From Larus michahellis (lineage: Eukaryota > Chordata > Aves > Charadriiformes > Laridae): a stretch of DNA of 64,000 nucleotides. The position numbers and the translations under genes were made by a program. The notes under the pieces were generated by a model. It worked only from the letters and a program-made list of their open reading frames with translations. It was not told the origin of the DNA and did not search any database. The stretch spans positions 1,798,001 through 1,862,000 of the forward strand of contig NC_133904.1 of NCBI RefSeq assembly GCF_964199755.1. The letters run 5' to 3'. Below, one piece after another: positions 1 to 11,400 of the stretch; position 1 is the first letter of the stretch; every line of letters starts with the position of its first letter.

Positions 1-2150
1 CTCTGATTAGGGAGGGAGGGAGAACACGAGGCCCAGGATCCTCTCTCTGGTATTATTTTCCCCGTCTTTCCTCCAAACCCCTTCAAGCCAGCTGGTTCCA
101 GTGCTCTGCTTCCAAACAACCTCTTTGAAAACTGAATCAAGATGCAAATTTCAAGGTTATATAGGCCTTTTGTAATTGTTTGTTTTTTTTTTTTTTTTTT
201 TTTTATGAAAAACTGGCTTGGCTTCCAAGTGCATGGGAGAGTTCAGTTCCCAGCGAGGGATTTCCCCTCGCGTGCCCCATCGGCGGCCCCGGGCCGGCAG
301 CAGGAGCAGCGAGGCTGCGACTCCCACTCGGAGCATCCACTTCTCAGGGATCCCTCCCTCTGTGCTCTCTCCGCTTACTCTGTCTTGAATCTCATCTGCG
401 CTTCCTGCCCAAGCTTTTTAGTATTCCCTTTTATTCCCTAAAAACTCCTTTTTAACCTTCACCAAGCCAGAAATGCATTTTGTTCTTTTCAGCTGTTGCC
501 GTCCCCTGAAATTCTGCTGTTTCCTCCAGAGTTATAAAGGGGGAAAACCAGCTGGGAGACGCAGTTAAGACCTGAAAATGTCTGTCAGGCAGCGTTTTGC
601 TGGTGGAAGGAGCACTGTACAAACAAGCTCAAGAGCATCCGTGTCTCTGCGCCGTTTTGGATCCTACAGCTGCTTTGATCTCCGTCCCAGACATGTGTCC
701 TCTCCTGCCTGCAGACCCCAAACGTACATTTTCAGGAGGGAAGAGGGGAGAATGAAAAGAAACTGGATCTCCCAGACACTCTGTTTCATCCAAGAGTGTC
801 TCCAGCGGAGCTTATGTCCCTCCTGCAGACCCCAAACTGTCTGACAGACACTCAGTAGGCAGAGACACGGGTGTTTCGAACCATCTCAAAAGGTCTTTGC
901 TCTCGGCTGGTTGGGAAGGGAGACAAAAACCCCGTCCAAGACCTTTGCTTTCTCCTCTGCTTTGAGGTGAGGATGCTGGCACCACGGCGGTGGCCGCAGC
1001 GGGCAGACCCCTCTGGCTTTGCTTTTCTCCTGGCTGCGAGGACGGTCTCGTGGAGCTCAATCGCTGCAGGCAGCAACCACATGTGGAGATGCCCCTGTTG
1101 GCAAACAGGGCATGGGCTGGAGGGCAGGTAGGGATGGACTTCCAGGGTCACATCAACTGTCCGAAAGCAAACCAAAGCCTGGATTTATCTTTTCCACTTG
1201 GAAAAGGGGAAGCGAGTCGGTGGCGTGTCCTACCTCCCCAGCGGAGCTGCCCCAGCTTGAGCTGCGTGGTCTGGCCCATGGGTGCTCGGGGCTGCGTCCC
1301 AGCCCCAAAGCGTCGCCGCCATTGGAGCTGAGCTCCTGCTGGAGCTGCCTCCTGGGCACCTCCTCCAAAGGGTGTCCCCAGCCTGGGGAGGAAGAGGGGG
1401 GAGGAAGAAGACCCCACCCTGGGGATGCTGCTATGCTTTGGGTGTTTTGGGCTACATAGCCCAGCCCAGAGGTGACAGGGCCTTAAATGACAGTGCTGCC
1501 TGGTGCAGGAGCATTGGAGATACTGGTCCAAGAGCTGTGTACACCCCATCGTGCCCAAGGACAACCCTGAGAGAGGGGAAGAAAGCGCTCATTAGTGGTT
1601 TTCCTCCTGCACCTTCGCTGTTTGCTTTCCAGCTGGGCTCTCCTGGGTGCCCATGCCAGCGCTGATGTGCCTGGGTAGGTGCTGGGGACGCTAAATGGTG
1701 TGACCGGGTGCCCCAGCACTGGCTGGTGCCCTGTGGCATCACAGCAGCCTCCTGCGTGCTGTGGGCACCAGCCCCACTCTCCACCACCCCGGGGCTGGCA
1801 TCTCTGCAGGGGTGGCAGCTGAGCAGAGGTGGTGGTACCCAGCTGGAGGTGGCAGCTGAGCAGACATAACACCCAAGCTTAGGTGACGTCTGAGATGAGG
1901 TAGTGCCCAAGCAGAGGTGGCACTTGCATAGAAGTGGCACCCAGGGGGAGGTGGCAACCAAATAGAGGTGGCACCTGAGTGGACCTGCCACCAGAGCAGC
2001 CACGGCCAGAGATGGCACCCCACAACCATCAGTGACGCCGTGCAGACCTTCCGTCCCCAAGCCCCCATCAGGGAGGGGTGTCCCCAGGGGACCCCAGCAG
2101 GGTGGCAGGGAGAAGACCAGGGTTCTGCCGTGGGGTTGTTGTTCCCAGCC
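1..2150. other. Intergenic sequence 5' of ITGA11
   Basis: No exon with both splice signals and recognisable protein homology was found here on either strand. The stretch holds a poly-T run at about 181-204, otherwise unique sequence, and a degenerate 17-bp minisatellite at about 1808-1983 (listed separately). To my knowledge the next gene upstream of ITGA11 in other vertebrates is CORO2B, but nothing of it is visible here. Confidence 0.6.
1808..1983. repeat. Degenerate 17-bp minisatellite, about 10 units
   Basis: A unit of the form AGGTGGCACCCAAGCAG recurs about ten times in a row. The clearest units are AGGTAGTGCCCAAGCAG, AGGTGGCACTTGCATAG, AAGTGGCACCCAGGGGG, AGGTGGCAACCAAATAG and AGGTGGCACCTGAGTGG. 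Units differ from each other by several bases, and one near the start is longer (20 bp), so the array looks old. It ends about 415 bp before the ITGA11 start codon. Confidence 0.7.
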
Positions 2151-2398
2151 ATCACAGCCCCGCTGGGAAGCCGATCCCTAAAGGGTGCCGCCGCCGTGCG
2201 AAGGCTGTCCCCTCTCCCGTCCTGCTGTACCTCCTACAAGTTTCTCTCGTCCCTCCCACTCCCTCCCAATGCTCGCCTTCTGTCAGGGAGCCGGGAAAGG
2301 CTGGGGATAAGGAAAGGGCTCTGCGAGCGAGGCTACCAGTCTGGCTGGCTGCCTCCCGCGGATGCTCGGGGCCGGGGAGCGGGGCAGCCGGCGCTCCC
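2151..2398 (+). promoter_or_regulatory. ITGA11: Presumed ITGA11 promoter and 5' UTR (GC-rich)
   Basis: The 250 bp before the start codon are GC-rich and contain many CpGs, consistent with a TATA-less CpG-type promoter. The transcription start cannot be placed from sequence alone. An upstream ATG at 2362-2364 is out of frame with the integrin start at 2399. If transcription begins before it, this creates a short reading frame overlapping the main start. The promoter role is inferred only from position and composition. Confidence 0.45.
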
Positions 2399-2450
2399 AT
2401 GGACCTCCCCAGCGGGATGCTCCTCGCCTGCTCCCTCTGCCTCCTGCCCG
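2399..2450 (+). CDS. ITGA11: ITGA11 exon 1 (coding part): signal peptide
   Basis: Codes residues 1-17 plus one base, [17 protein letters not shown], a hydrophobic signal peptide that continues into exon 2. The start was chosen by its match to the human MDLP start. The same frame stays open upstream, but without homology. The context has C at -3 and G at +4, so it is not a strong Kozak site. The donor is G|GTAAGC. Intron 1 follows (2451-10761). Confidence 0.93.
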
Positions 2451-5400
2451 GTAAGCGCCCGCTCCCCCTCCTGCGCCCACCCCAATTCCCCAGGCGAGAG
2501 GAAAGGAACCGGGAATAACTTTTGCTTATCTGGGAAAGGTGCTGGAGAAAGCCCAGGGTTAATAAGGCTGCCGGAAAAGTCTTCCAGGGAGCAGGAGGGA
2601 GGGAGCGAGGCCGGCGCCTCCGAGGCAGGCGAAGGGGAGTTGAAAGGGATGGAGATCTTTGATGGGCTCCCAGGAACGAGCGGGCAGCGCGGCGAGCTCC
2701 CGGCCCCCTTCCTCGGCTGGGCTGCACTTGGGGCGGGATTAGTTAGTGCTTTACTGTAGCACCAGATGGCGGGGAAGGAAAAAAAAGCCCTCCCAAAATA
2801 AAGTCAGGCCCTTTTACCTAGAGTTAACTTTTGTGACCCACAGGTGGTTTGTCCCGTTGCACCGCAGGGGGCTGCGCAAAACAAAATTGCTTGGGGTTAA
2901 ATAAGTTAGAAGAGGTTTTAGGGAAGCGTTTGGTTTCAGGAGGCGAGCCTGCAGCTTCCCCCGTACGGCTCAGTGCCTGCGGGACGAGCCCAGCCGGGGA
3001 CTGGCGCGGCAGGGGGGGGTTATGCCTCTTGCTGGCCCCTGGCCGGCGCGCTTGGGCTCGCTTCTCGCAGAAGGAGACTCCCCGGCAGCGGTCGGTTTTG
3101 CGGCAGTTACATCTGGCATCCTCCCGCACGCAGCCCAGGCTCGGAGCAGCCAGGCTGGGACTGCTCCGTGCTGTAAATGGGGGAAAAAAGGGCTTTTCCT
3201 TGCTACCAGAAGCGCTGCCACCGGCTCACGCCTCCCCGCCAGCCGGCAGCGCTTCTCCCACTGCAAACGTTTCTAAACAGTCCGATAGAAAAGCACGCTG
3301 GGGTTTCAGTTTGTTGGGGGGGTTTTGTTTGGTTTTGTTTTTGTTTTTTTTTTAACTTCTTTTATGTTTTGTTTTTTTCCCCTTTCTAATTGCACTGTTG
3401 CTCGATCCTTTAAAGCCAGCCGCAGCGGAGCTGCCTTTCTTTGCTTAATAGGGAACATGTGTCCGCTCCCTGCATGGCGGCGGGGCGCGGGGCTGCCTGC
3501 GTGGAGCTGCCGTGGCCCATCGCGCCGGCACCGGGACGGCGGCCGCGGCCCCGGCCCTGCCTACGTGGGCGACCGAGCCCGGGGGGCCATCTGCCCTCGT
3601 GGAGCTATGTCGGGTATTGCAGAGCGTAGCTGGGGGATGTGGCAAATCGGCAACTCCGCCTCGGGCTGAACAGAAATCCTCCACCCGGGTGTCCCTGCCC
3701 ACGGGTGTCCCTGCCCACGGGGGTTTCTGTGCCTCAGTGTCCCTGCCCACGGGGGTTTCTGTCCCTGGGTGTCCCTGCCCATGGGGGTTTCTTTCCATGG
3801 GTGTCCCTGCCCATGGGTGTCCCTGCCCACGGGGGTTTCTGTGCCTTGGTGTCCCTGCCCACCAGGGTTTCTGCCCACGGGTGTCCCTCCCCATGAGTGT
3901 CCCTGTACATGGGGGTTTCTTTCCATGGGTGTCCCTGCCCATGGGTGTCCCTGCCTACCGGTTTTCCCTGACCATGGGTGTCCCTGCCCACAGGTGTTTC
4001 TTTCCATGGGTGTCCCTGCCCACGGGGGTTTCTGTCCCTGGGTGTCCCTGCCCATGGGGGTTTCTTTCCATGGGTGTCCCTGCCTACCGGTTTTCCCTGA
4101 CCATGGGTGTCCCTGCCCACAGGTGTTTCTTTCCATGGGTGTCCCTGCCCACGGGGGTTTCTGTCCCTCAGTGTCCCTGCCCACGGGGGTTTCTGTCCCT
4201 GGGTGTCCCTGCCCATGGGTGTCCCTGCCCACGGGTGTCTCTGTGCCTCAGTGTCCTTGCCCATGGGTGTCCCTGCCCACGGGGGTTTCTGTGCCTTGGT
4301 GTCCCTGCCCACCAGGGTTTCTGCCCACGGGTGTCCCTCCCCATGAGTGTCCCTGCACATGGGGGTTTCTTTCCATGGGTGTCCCTGCCCATGGGTGTCC
4401 CTGCCTACCGGTTTTCCCTGACCATGGGTGTCCCTGCCCACGGGGGTTTCTGCCCATGGGTGTCCCTGCCCACGAGTGTCTCTGCCCACGGATGATGTCC
4501 CTGCCCACAGGGGTTTCTGCCCACGGGGGTTTCTGCCCATGAGGGTTCCTGCCCATGGGGGTTTCTGTCTGCGCCTGGAAGGGGCCAGCGATGGCAGCGC
4601 TGCTGCAGCAAACATGAGCCGTGTGCCAGCGGGAAGGGTTAATGCTCCCAGCGCTCCATGGTTGTCTCGGGACTGGGGTGCGTTGTGGCTATTGGTCGAT
4701 ACATTTTGCTGAGGACTGATGCTGGCTGTTCGCCATCCGGACCAAAAGCAAGTTTGTGCGATGTGTGGGACGCGCAGGGCCCTGGGCTGAGCTGAGGATG
4801 CCGGGTTGGGATGTGCATCCTTGGGAACCGTCCCTTCGCCGTGTGGGCAGAGCTGGCTGTCCTGGTACGTGCCCTCAGGTGCTTTGCCTGAGGGAAACCC
4901 CCCTCCTGGCTTTCTCCAGCGGCCCCGGGGCAACCTCCTGCACTCGGCCTCTGTCCCCGCTCTTGCATCGTCCCACAGGTTGGGAGTCCCCGAAGGCACC
5001 GTGGCACCTCTGGCGCTTCCTTGGCTATTACTTGCCACCAGCAATAGAGCCATGGAGGAGGCAGGCAATGCCAATGCCTGGCAGCAAGTCCCCTTCCAGC
5101 TGTCACCTTGCAGGGCCAGGGACCCCAGCACCATGCCTCTGGGCACAGCCCATCCTGGGGACAACCCAAGGTGTCCCTAAACTTCGGATCAGGCCAGCTC
5201 CTCTTCCCCAAGGCTTTGGCGCAAGCAGGTCTGGGCCAAAAAGGGGAGAGCACAGGCAAGGGCTGCTGGCCCACGGCTTGTTGAAATAAATGCTTTCAGT
5301 AGCCACGGATTGTAGGGTGCTCGTTGACACTGTGTGCTGGCAGGGAATCTGCGACTTCCAGAAGGATCCGGGGAGGATGTGCTGAGATGCAATATTTTCC

Positions 5401-8400
5401 CTTGTGTCAGACCATGCATCTCTTTTCCTTCACTGGATTGGTTTTCCAGAGAAGGCAGTCAGCTCCTTCCCTCTCTAAAGGGGCACCAAATGGTAAAACT
5501 TGCTCCATGGGGCATCTTTGAGATTGTCCAGGTGGGTTCCCAAGGGACCCTCCAATCCAATCCAATGGTGGGTACTTAATTTTGGGTGGCTGCACAGCCC
5601 CAGCAGTGGGGCTGAGGGAACCCACCTCCCCACCTACCAGTTGTCCATCCACAGGCCAAGGCTTGGTCAGGGCAGATCTATTCAACAACCCCCCCTGAGG
5701 TTCATGGGGCCCTCAGAAGCCAACAATCCCCATACCCCCCCCAAGCTGATCACTTTCCTGGCATCTCCATGGGAAAGGGGCAATCAGAGACCTGCCACTA
5801 TTTATTCTTGATGCCGTTTGCGTTATGGCTAACGAATGAACTGCAAAAGAAGAACCAACACATTCCTTAGGGCTGCAAAACATGGCCAACAAACGGCTCC
5901 TCCCCGGCTTTTGGGGGGCCAGAATGCTGGAATTATGGAAGCACAAGGTACTTGTGTAGCTAACGCCCCGGGGCTGTTTGTCAGAGATTTTGTGGGTAAC
6001 CAGGAATGTTACAAGACACGAGCCGGCGATGACTGATCCTCTGTTCATCCTCAGTATTCCCTGGCTCCCCATCCACTGCTGCAGCAGCCACCAAACCCCG
6101 GGTTGTTTCCTAATAGCTGATGACAAACGCTGGCTTTGAGATAGCGACCTGAAGAGGAATTTGGTGCTTTCAACATCTCATTTGGCAAAGAGCGCTTGGT
6201 GGGAGTTAAAGCTAGAAGGAAGCGCAAGGACATGTAGCCCACCCTGCTCCTTCTCGGGGCCTGCTAGCTTTTGCCCAAATGCCCTATATCAAGCTTAAAG
6301 TTTTCTAGGTAAGGTAAATATTTCAATCCTAAGAAAAGAAAAAGTAATGTGCATGGCAGATGGGTTGCAGAGGAGCATCCAATGGCACCGAAGCCCAGAG
6401 CCCAGCGTTGGGTGGCCAGTGGCATCCCCAGGGATGCTGAGGATGCAGGGGTTGCAGTGACGATGGTCCACGGACCCGCTGCCCCGTCACAGACGTCACC
6501 TCTCCTGCATGGGCTCCTGTGACGAGAGAGGAAGAGGGAGTGAGAACAGCAAGGCAAGTTTCAAAATGCCAGACCAAGCTGCTTGACCCCGGCACACTCC
6601 AGGTTTTTGGCAGATGTGAGCTTTCCCCTGGCCACGCGCTCCGGGGCTCCTCCAGCGAGCAGCTCGCTCGTCCCTGCAAGAGAGCAGGAGCCCATCGCGG
6701 CGCATGCTCTTCTCATGTCCCATCCGTACCCTTTTCCTCAGGTCACCTGCAGTGCCCCCAAATCCCATATCTCTTCCCGCGCTGCCCCTGGGGACCCGCA
6801 GCAGCCCAGCAGCAGGCAAACTGCCTTTGCCCTTGGGAATTGTGTAGAAGAGCCAGTGCGGATCCGGACATAGGTTCCCATGGGCCCGATTCAGCCACAG
6901 CCTTTGAGATGCTTCTCCCACCCGTGTCCTGCAGCGTGGCAGCTCGGCCTCTTTCTAAAAACACTGTCCCGAGCTGTGGGAGTGCCAGGAGCCAGCGAAA
7001 CAGCCTGGGTTTGCGTGATGCAGTCAGAAACATTGACTGTATTTTCCTCACAGTCAAAAAAAAAAAATGGAAAAAAAAGGAAATTCTTCCGGCAGCTCCA
7101 CTGCCCGGCTTGCATCTCCTGAAATTGTAAGGGTCTGGAGCAAAGGTAAGGAGTTAAAGCCCCAAACCTCTCATGGCAGCAAGAAGCAGCCTTGGGGCAT
7201 CACGGCAAGCACTGACATGCTGCGTTACGGCACCTTCCCGGGGTCCCTTTGCCGGCAGTGAATCCTGCTGCCCGCCTGGAGGATGCAGGCAGGAGGCACG
7301 GACAGAGGTACGGGCAGGAGCACGGTGCTGAGGCCCCGGGAGCATCCCCCTCCCGAAGGTTTCCCTTACAGGGAGGACTTATTTTTATTCTTTTTGGCAG
7401 AAAAGGTGGGTTTTATTCCCAGTATTGTTCCCCAAATGTGCTTTGGGTGTTTTTTTTCTTTTCAATATTTGATCTGACAAGAATCAAAATTTTGGACTCG
7501 ACAGAAGCTCCAGTTCGGAAAGGAGGTATTTGAGGCTTCCTGCCTTGGCTGCATCGCAAGCAAAACATGTGGCTTTCGGCCACTTATTTATGACAGTGAT
7601 GTCACTCCTGACAAGAAAATGAGACTCAGTTCTTCGGATTGCTAAATCTCCTGACAGCCTCTCAAAAAGCTCCCATTAGTTTATGCCAGTTTAAATATTC
7701 TCCAATTTTTTTTATGTTTTTTCTTTCTGCCTCGAATGCACCCACATCTGTCGGCTTTCTGAAATTCCTCCCCTCTGCCATCCATTGCCTGGAAACTTTT
7801 TTTTCCAGATCATTTTGTTTTTCCAGCCCCATCGCCTCCCCCGGTTGCCGCTACCTGCCACAAGTGGGATGCTCCGGCACCGGTGAGCGGCACGAGCAGC
7901 TCGCAGCACTTCTCCCAGTTCAGAGACTTTGCACTTAATGAAGAATTCGTGCTATTTATTTGGGGGGTTATGTTGCTTTTCGCGACCGGCCTGGCTGCCT
8001 TTTGCAGGAGGCTACAGCTGCACAACGGGGTCTTAAAGCAAGGAGCCATGGGATGGGGATCCCCAACTTGTCCCAGCGTTCCCGCTCCCCAAAAACCCCT
8101 GCTTGCAGTTCCGCAGTGCAAAATCAGAGAAAACTCTGCTGAATGCAAAAAAAATCAGAGGAAAACCCGTCACATCTTCTCTGACGCTTGCTCTGCGCTC
8201 AAGTGATGAGGATGCCTCTGCATTACCTGCAATTGAACCTTCCTTGAAATACTTCAAAAACCCCCTCTCCAAAAGACCTCCCCGCCTCTTCCAGCGAGGT
8301 GCGGGGTGTCACCCCGACTCGCCGGTGGCAGTGACGTGACACCCCAGGGTGCTCCCAGCCCCCCACAACCTCCCCTCCTCCCCGTGCCCATCGCTCCTCT

Positions 8401-11400
8401 CAGTGGCCGGTCCTGGCCTCCGTTTCTCCACTGGGTAATAGTTAACTCAGAGGAGGTTTTAATTTGTTTTGTAATGTTAAATAAGGTCAATCTACCACAA
8501 AATGTGCTGGCTCTCATCCTCCCCATCTCCTTTTTTTCCCCCCCTGCTTTCTAGAATTTCTTTTTGTAGGATCTTAAAGCTCCTTACCTCAGCTCTCCTT
8601 GGCGAGACTCTCCAGTTCTTTGCTTAGGGAGCCAACATTGCAGATTTGCTCCTTTGACTGAAAAAAATCAGGTTTATCCCTAACATTCCTACCTATGGAA
8701 ACACTTTCCACCCTGAGTTTTTCTGCCTGGGAAGTGGCATTCCCAGCACCTCCTGTTGACAATGCCTTTATACTCCTATAAATACCAAACGTGACCCTTC
8801 TGCTGCTTTTAAAGCGATCCTTACTAGGAACGCCAGGATCTTTTATTTGCAACCGCAGCCACTTTCTGCCCGAAGACGAACAAAGAGCTGGGATATCCCG
8901 GCTATTGCATATCCTTCCCTACAGTACAGTCTCCCGTGCAGTTGCTCCTTGCTGGGACCCGGGCAGTGTCCCTCTGTGCTTAAGCAAATCCATGGGGAAA
9001 ATAATAGCGTAAATTAAAAACAAGCTGTTGCACCCATGGAGGGTTTGAAAGTGGTGCTGCTCCGAGGCAAAGCGTACGTGCCTCTGAATAAAGGTATGCA
9101 CTAGGTGTTGGGGGCTGATACCTGCTGGCTATGGGGCATGGACCACGGGACGTGGGACATGGGTGGCTGCAGCTTTTTTTGGCCACCATTAATAGAGGTA
9201 ACGCAGTGCCGGAGCCCCTCGGCACAGGTAGCGCTCTTCCCCCCTGCCTGGGGGTGGTCTTTGCCCCCAGCCAATTTCTCCATCGAATGCACGCGGGGGG
9301 GATGTGGGCACAATTCGTGGCAGCTCCCACAGCCATGGATAGGCAAAGGGGTTTCTCCAGCAGCCCTGAGACAGACCAGTCCTGGGGAGACTGACTTGAC
9401 GCCCCTGTCTGCACACCCTGCTGCTGGGTCCAGCTCCTGGCAGAGCGGGGAGCTGCCAGACCCATCCCCCAGGATTTGTTCCCCGGCGATCAACCTGCTC
9501 TTGAAGGTTGACCCCCGTGGACTGCAAGCACCAGGCTCCCCGGAGCTGGGATGTTGTGGACAAGGATCCTGCTCCCGCTGTCCTGCGGCAAGGGACACCC
9601 TCCAGAGCAACCCTGGGGAGAGGACTAAGCCCAAAAGTCACCCCATCCGGGTCTGAGAATCCATCCTTTGGGACATGCCTCTCCAGAGCCACTTCTCCCT
9701 TGCAAACCCCCCGGTGACACCGGTTTTTGCTTGCAGGGGAAAAGTGAACCCCAACTTTGGTTCTTTGGTACTGTAAAACCCTCAGGGGGTGGCCCGTGAG
9801 GACAGCTGGGGTGGGTGACTGGCTCCTGACCGGGCACATCTGGTATGGCCACACATTTCCTATGTACCCGCAGCCCGTGGTCCCTGCTGGTGTGCGTGGT
9901 GACATGGTGGTGGCTATCTCCACCACAAGCAGCTGCTGCTCCACAGCTGGAGGAGCAAAGTGTTGCAGAGCAGCGTCACCCATCCCAGGGGGCTTGAGGA
10001 GATGTCAGAGGGGAGGACAGTGGTCTTCCCTCCCCATGCCCGTTCTGGTAGCCCAGCCTTCAGCTGATTCACTCTTACAGTGGCCGAGAGGAAAAATACT
10101 TTTTCCTTTCTGACCCATAAACACACTTTTGCTTTGGTAGCAGCAGTGGGCACCAGGTCAGCAGCTCCAAGGAGCATGTTGGTGCCTACCAGGGTGAAGG
10201 CCCTTCGCAGGTGTGCTGGGGAAGTGGGCTGCCCTCCAGGGCTTGTGCAGCTGTGGCCTCTCAACCCTGATTGAACCTGCTTAAAGCTGCAGCCCTGGGG
10301 CTAGCTGCTCCTTGTGGGCTCGGTGCTGGAGAGAGGAGAGCTGGGTGGCTGCAGGTGAGGTGGGGCTGGTGGGCTTTGGGTCTCACAGCCTCCTGTCCAC
10401 CACGGCTGGCTATGGGGATGCTGTGCCACAGAGCTGCTGGGATGGGGCAAAACCACCCCTGTCTTGCCTAGGGCCCTCCTGGGCAGGCTGTGTGTTTTGG
10501 GGGAGCAGCATTCCCAGAACGGTTGAGGTTGGAGGCACCTCTGGAGATCATCTAGTCTGAGCCCTGCTCAAGCAGGGTCACCTGGAGCGGGTTGTCCTGG
10601 ACTGTGTCTAGTTGGGGTTTGAATATTTCCATGGGTGGAGACTGCACAGCCTGTTGGGGTGGCCTGTTCAGTGTTTGACCACCCTCACAGTAAAAAAAAA
10701 AAGGTCTTTTCTCCTACCATCCAGCACCTTGGCTGATGGGATCCTTCTTTTCTCTTCCCAGGGTTCAGTGACACCTTCAACATTGACACCAAGAGGCCCA
10801 AAATCATAGCTGGCTCTAAGGAAGCCTATTTTGGCTACACAGTGCAGCAGCATGACATCGGGGGGAAGAAATGGTAAGTGACCTCCGTACCAGACTCTGA
10901 AAAGGAAGGGATCTAACACAGCCTACCCAAAACCCTGAATGTCTTCTCCTGCTCCATACAACCGCAAGTTTGGGGTGGGCAGTGCTCCAGCTTGAAGGGA
11001 AACCAAGTTTGTTCTTGGTGATGCCAAGATGAAACTCTGGTGCAAAGCCATCCTGGGCAAAGTAGAGAGTAGAAACCCTCTTCCCTTCAAAACAAGGAGT
11101 TTGACATGAGGGATAAGTGTGTATTTTGTATTTGACAAGCGTGTGCGTGTTGACAGTGCTGTGCTCCTGGGTCCTGCCCGGCTGCCTCGCGGTGGCAGGT
11201 GCCGTGCATGGGGCTTTGCTCCAGGCAGGTTCACGGTTCCCTGGGGCCCCTCAGCCTCCGACGCTTGCTGGAAACCCATCTGAGTTTTGGACTGAGGCCA
11301 TCCTATTTTATAAAGTTTCCACCAAAGAGCCGTGGTCTGCAGAAGCGCTCAGACCTGCCTGCGTCTGTCACGAGTGCAAGATGAGACTCGGATGGGCTTT

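Larger units (their letters stand above)
2451..10761 (+). other. ITGA11: ITGA11 intron 1 (8.3 kb)
   Basis: It contains the remainder of the GC- and CpG-rich block (to about 3670), the 16-bp minisatellite (3689-4569), otherwise unique sequence, and an antisense CR1 fragment (10515-10720) that ends 41 bp before exon 2. No further exon with homology was found. Large first introns often hold enhancers, but none can be assigned here. Confidence 0.85.

Noticed and set aside
529-537. TATAAAG at about 533 as the ITGA11 TATA box
   Set aside because: It is about 1.9 kb from the start codon with no sign of an exon nearby, and is likely chance in AT-rich sequence.
2078-2398. Upstream in-frame extension of the ITGA11 start
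   Set aside because: The frame is open but unrelated to any integrin sequence. The MDLP start followed by a signal peptide matches the family.
3734-5164. Minus-strand frame of more than 450 codons with [15 protein letters not shown] repeats
   Set aside because: It is produced by the 16-bp minisatellite, which lacks stops in every phase on both strands. No homology, and it lies inside an ITGA11 intron.
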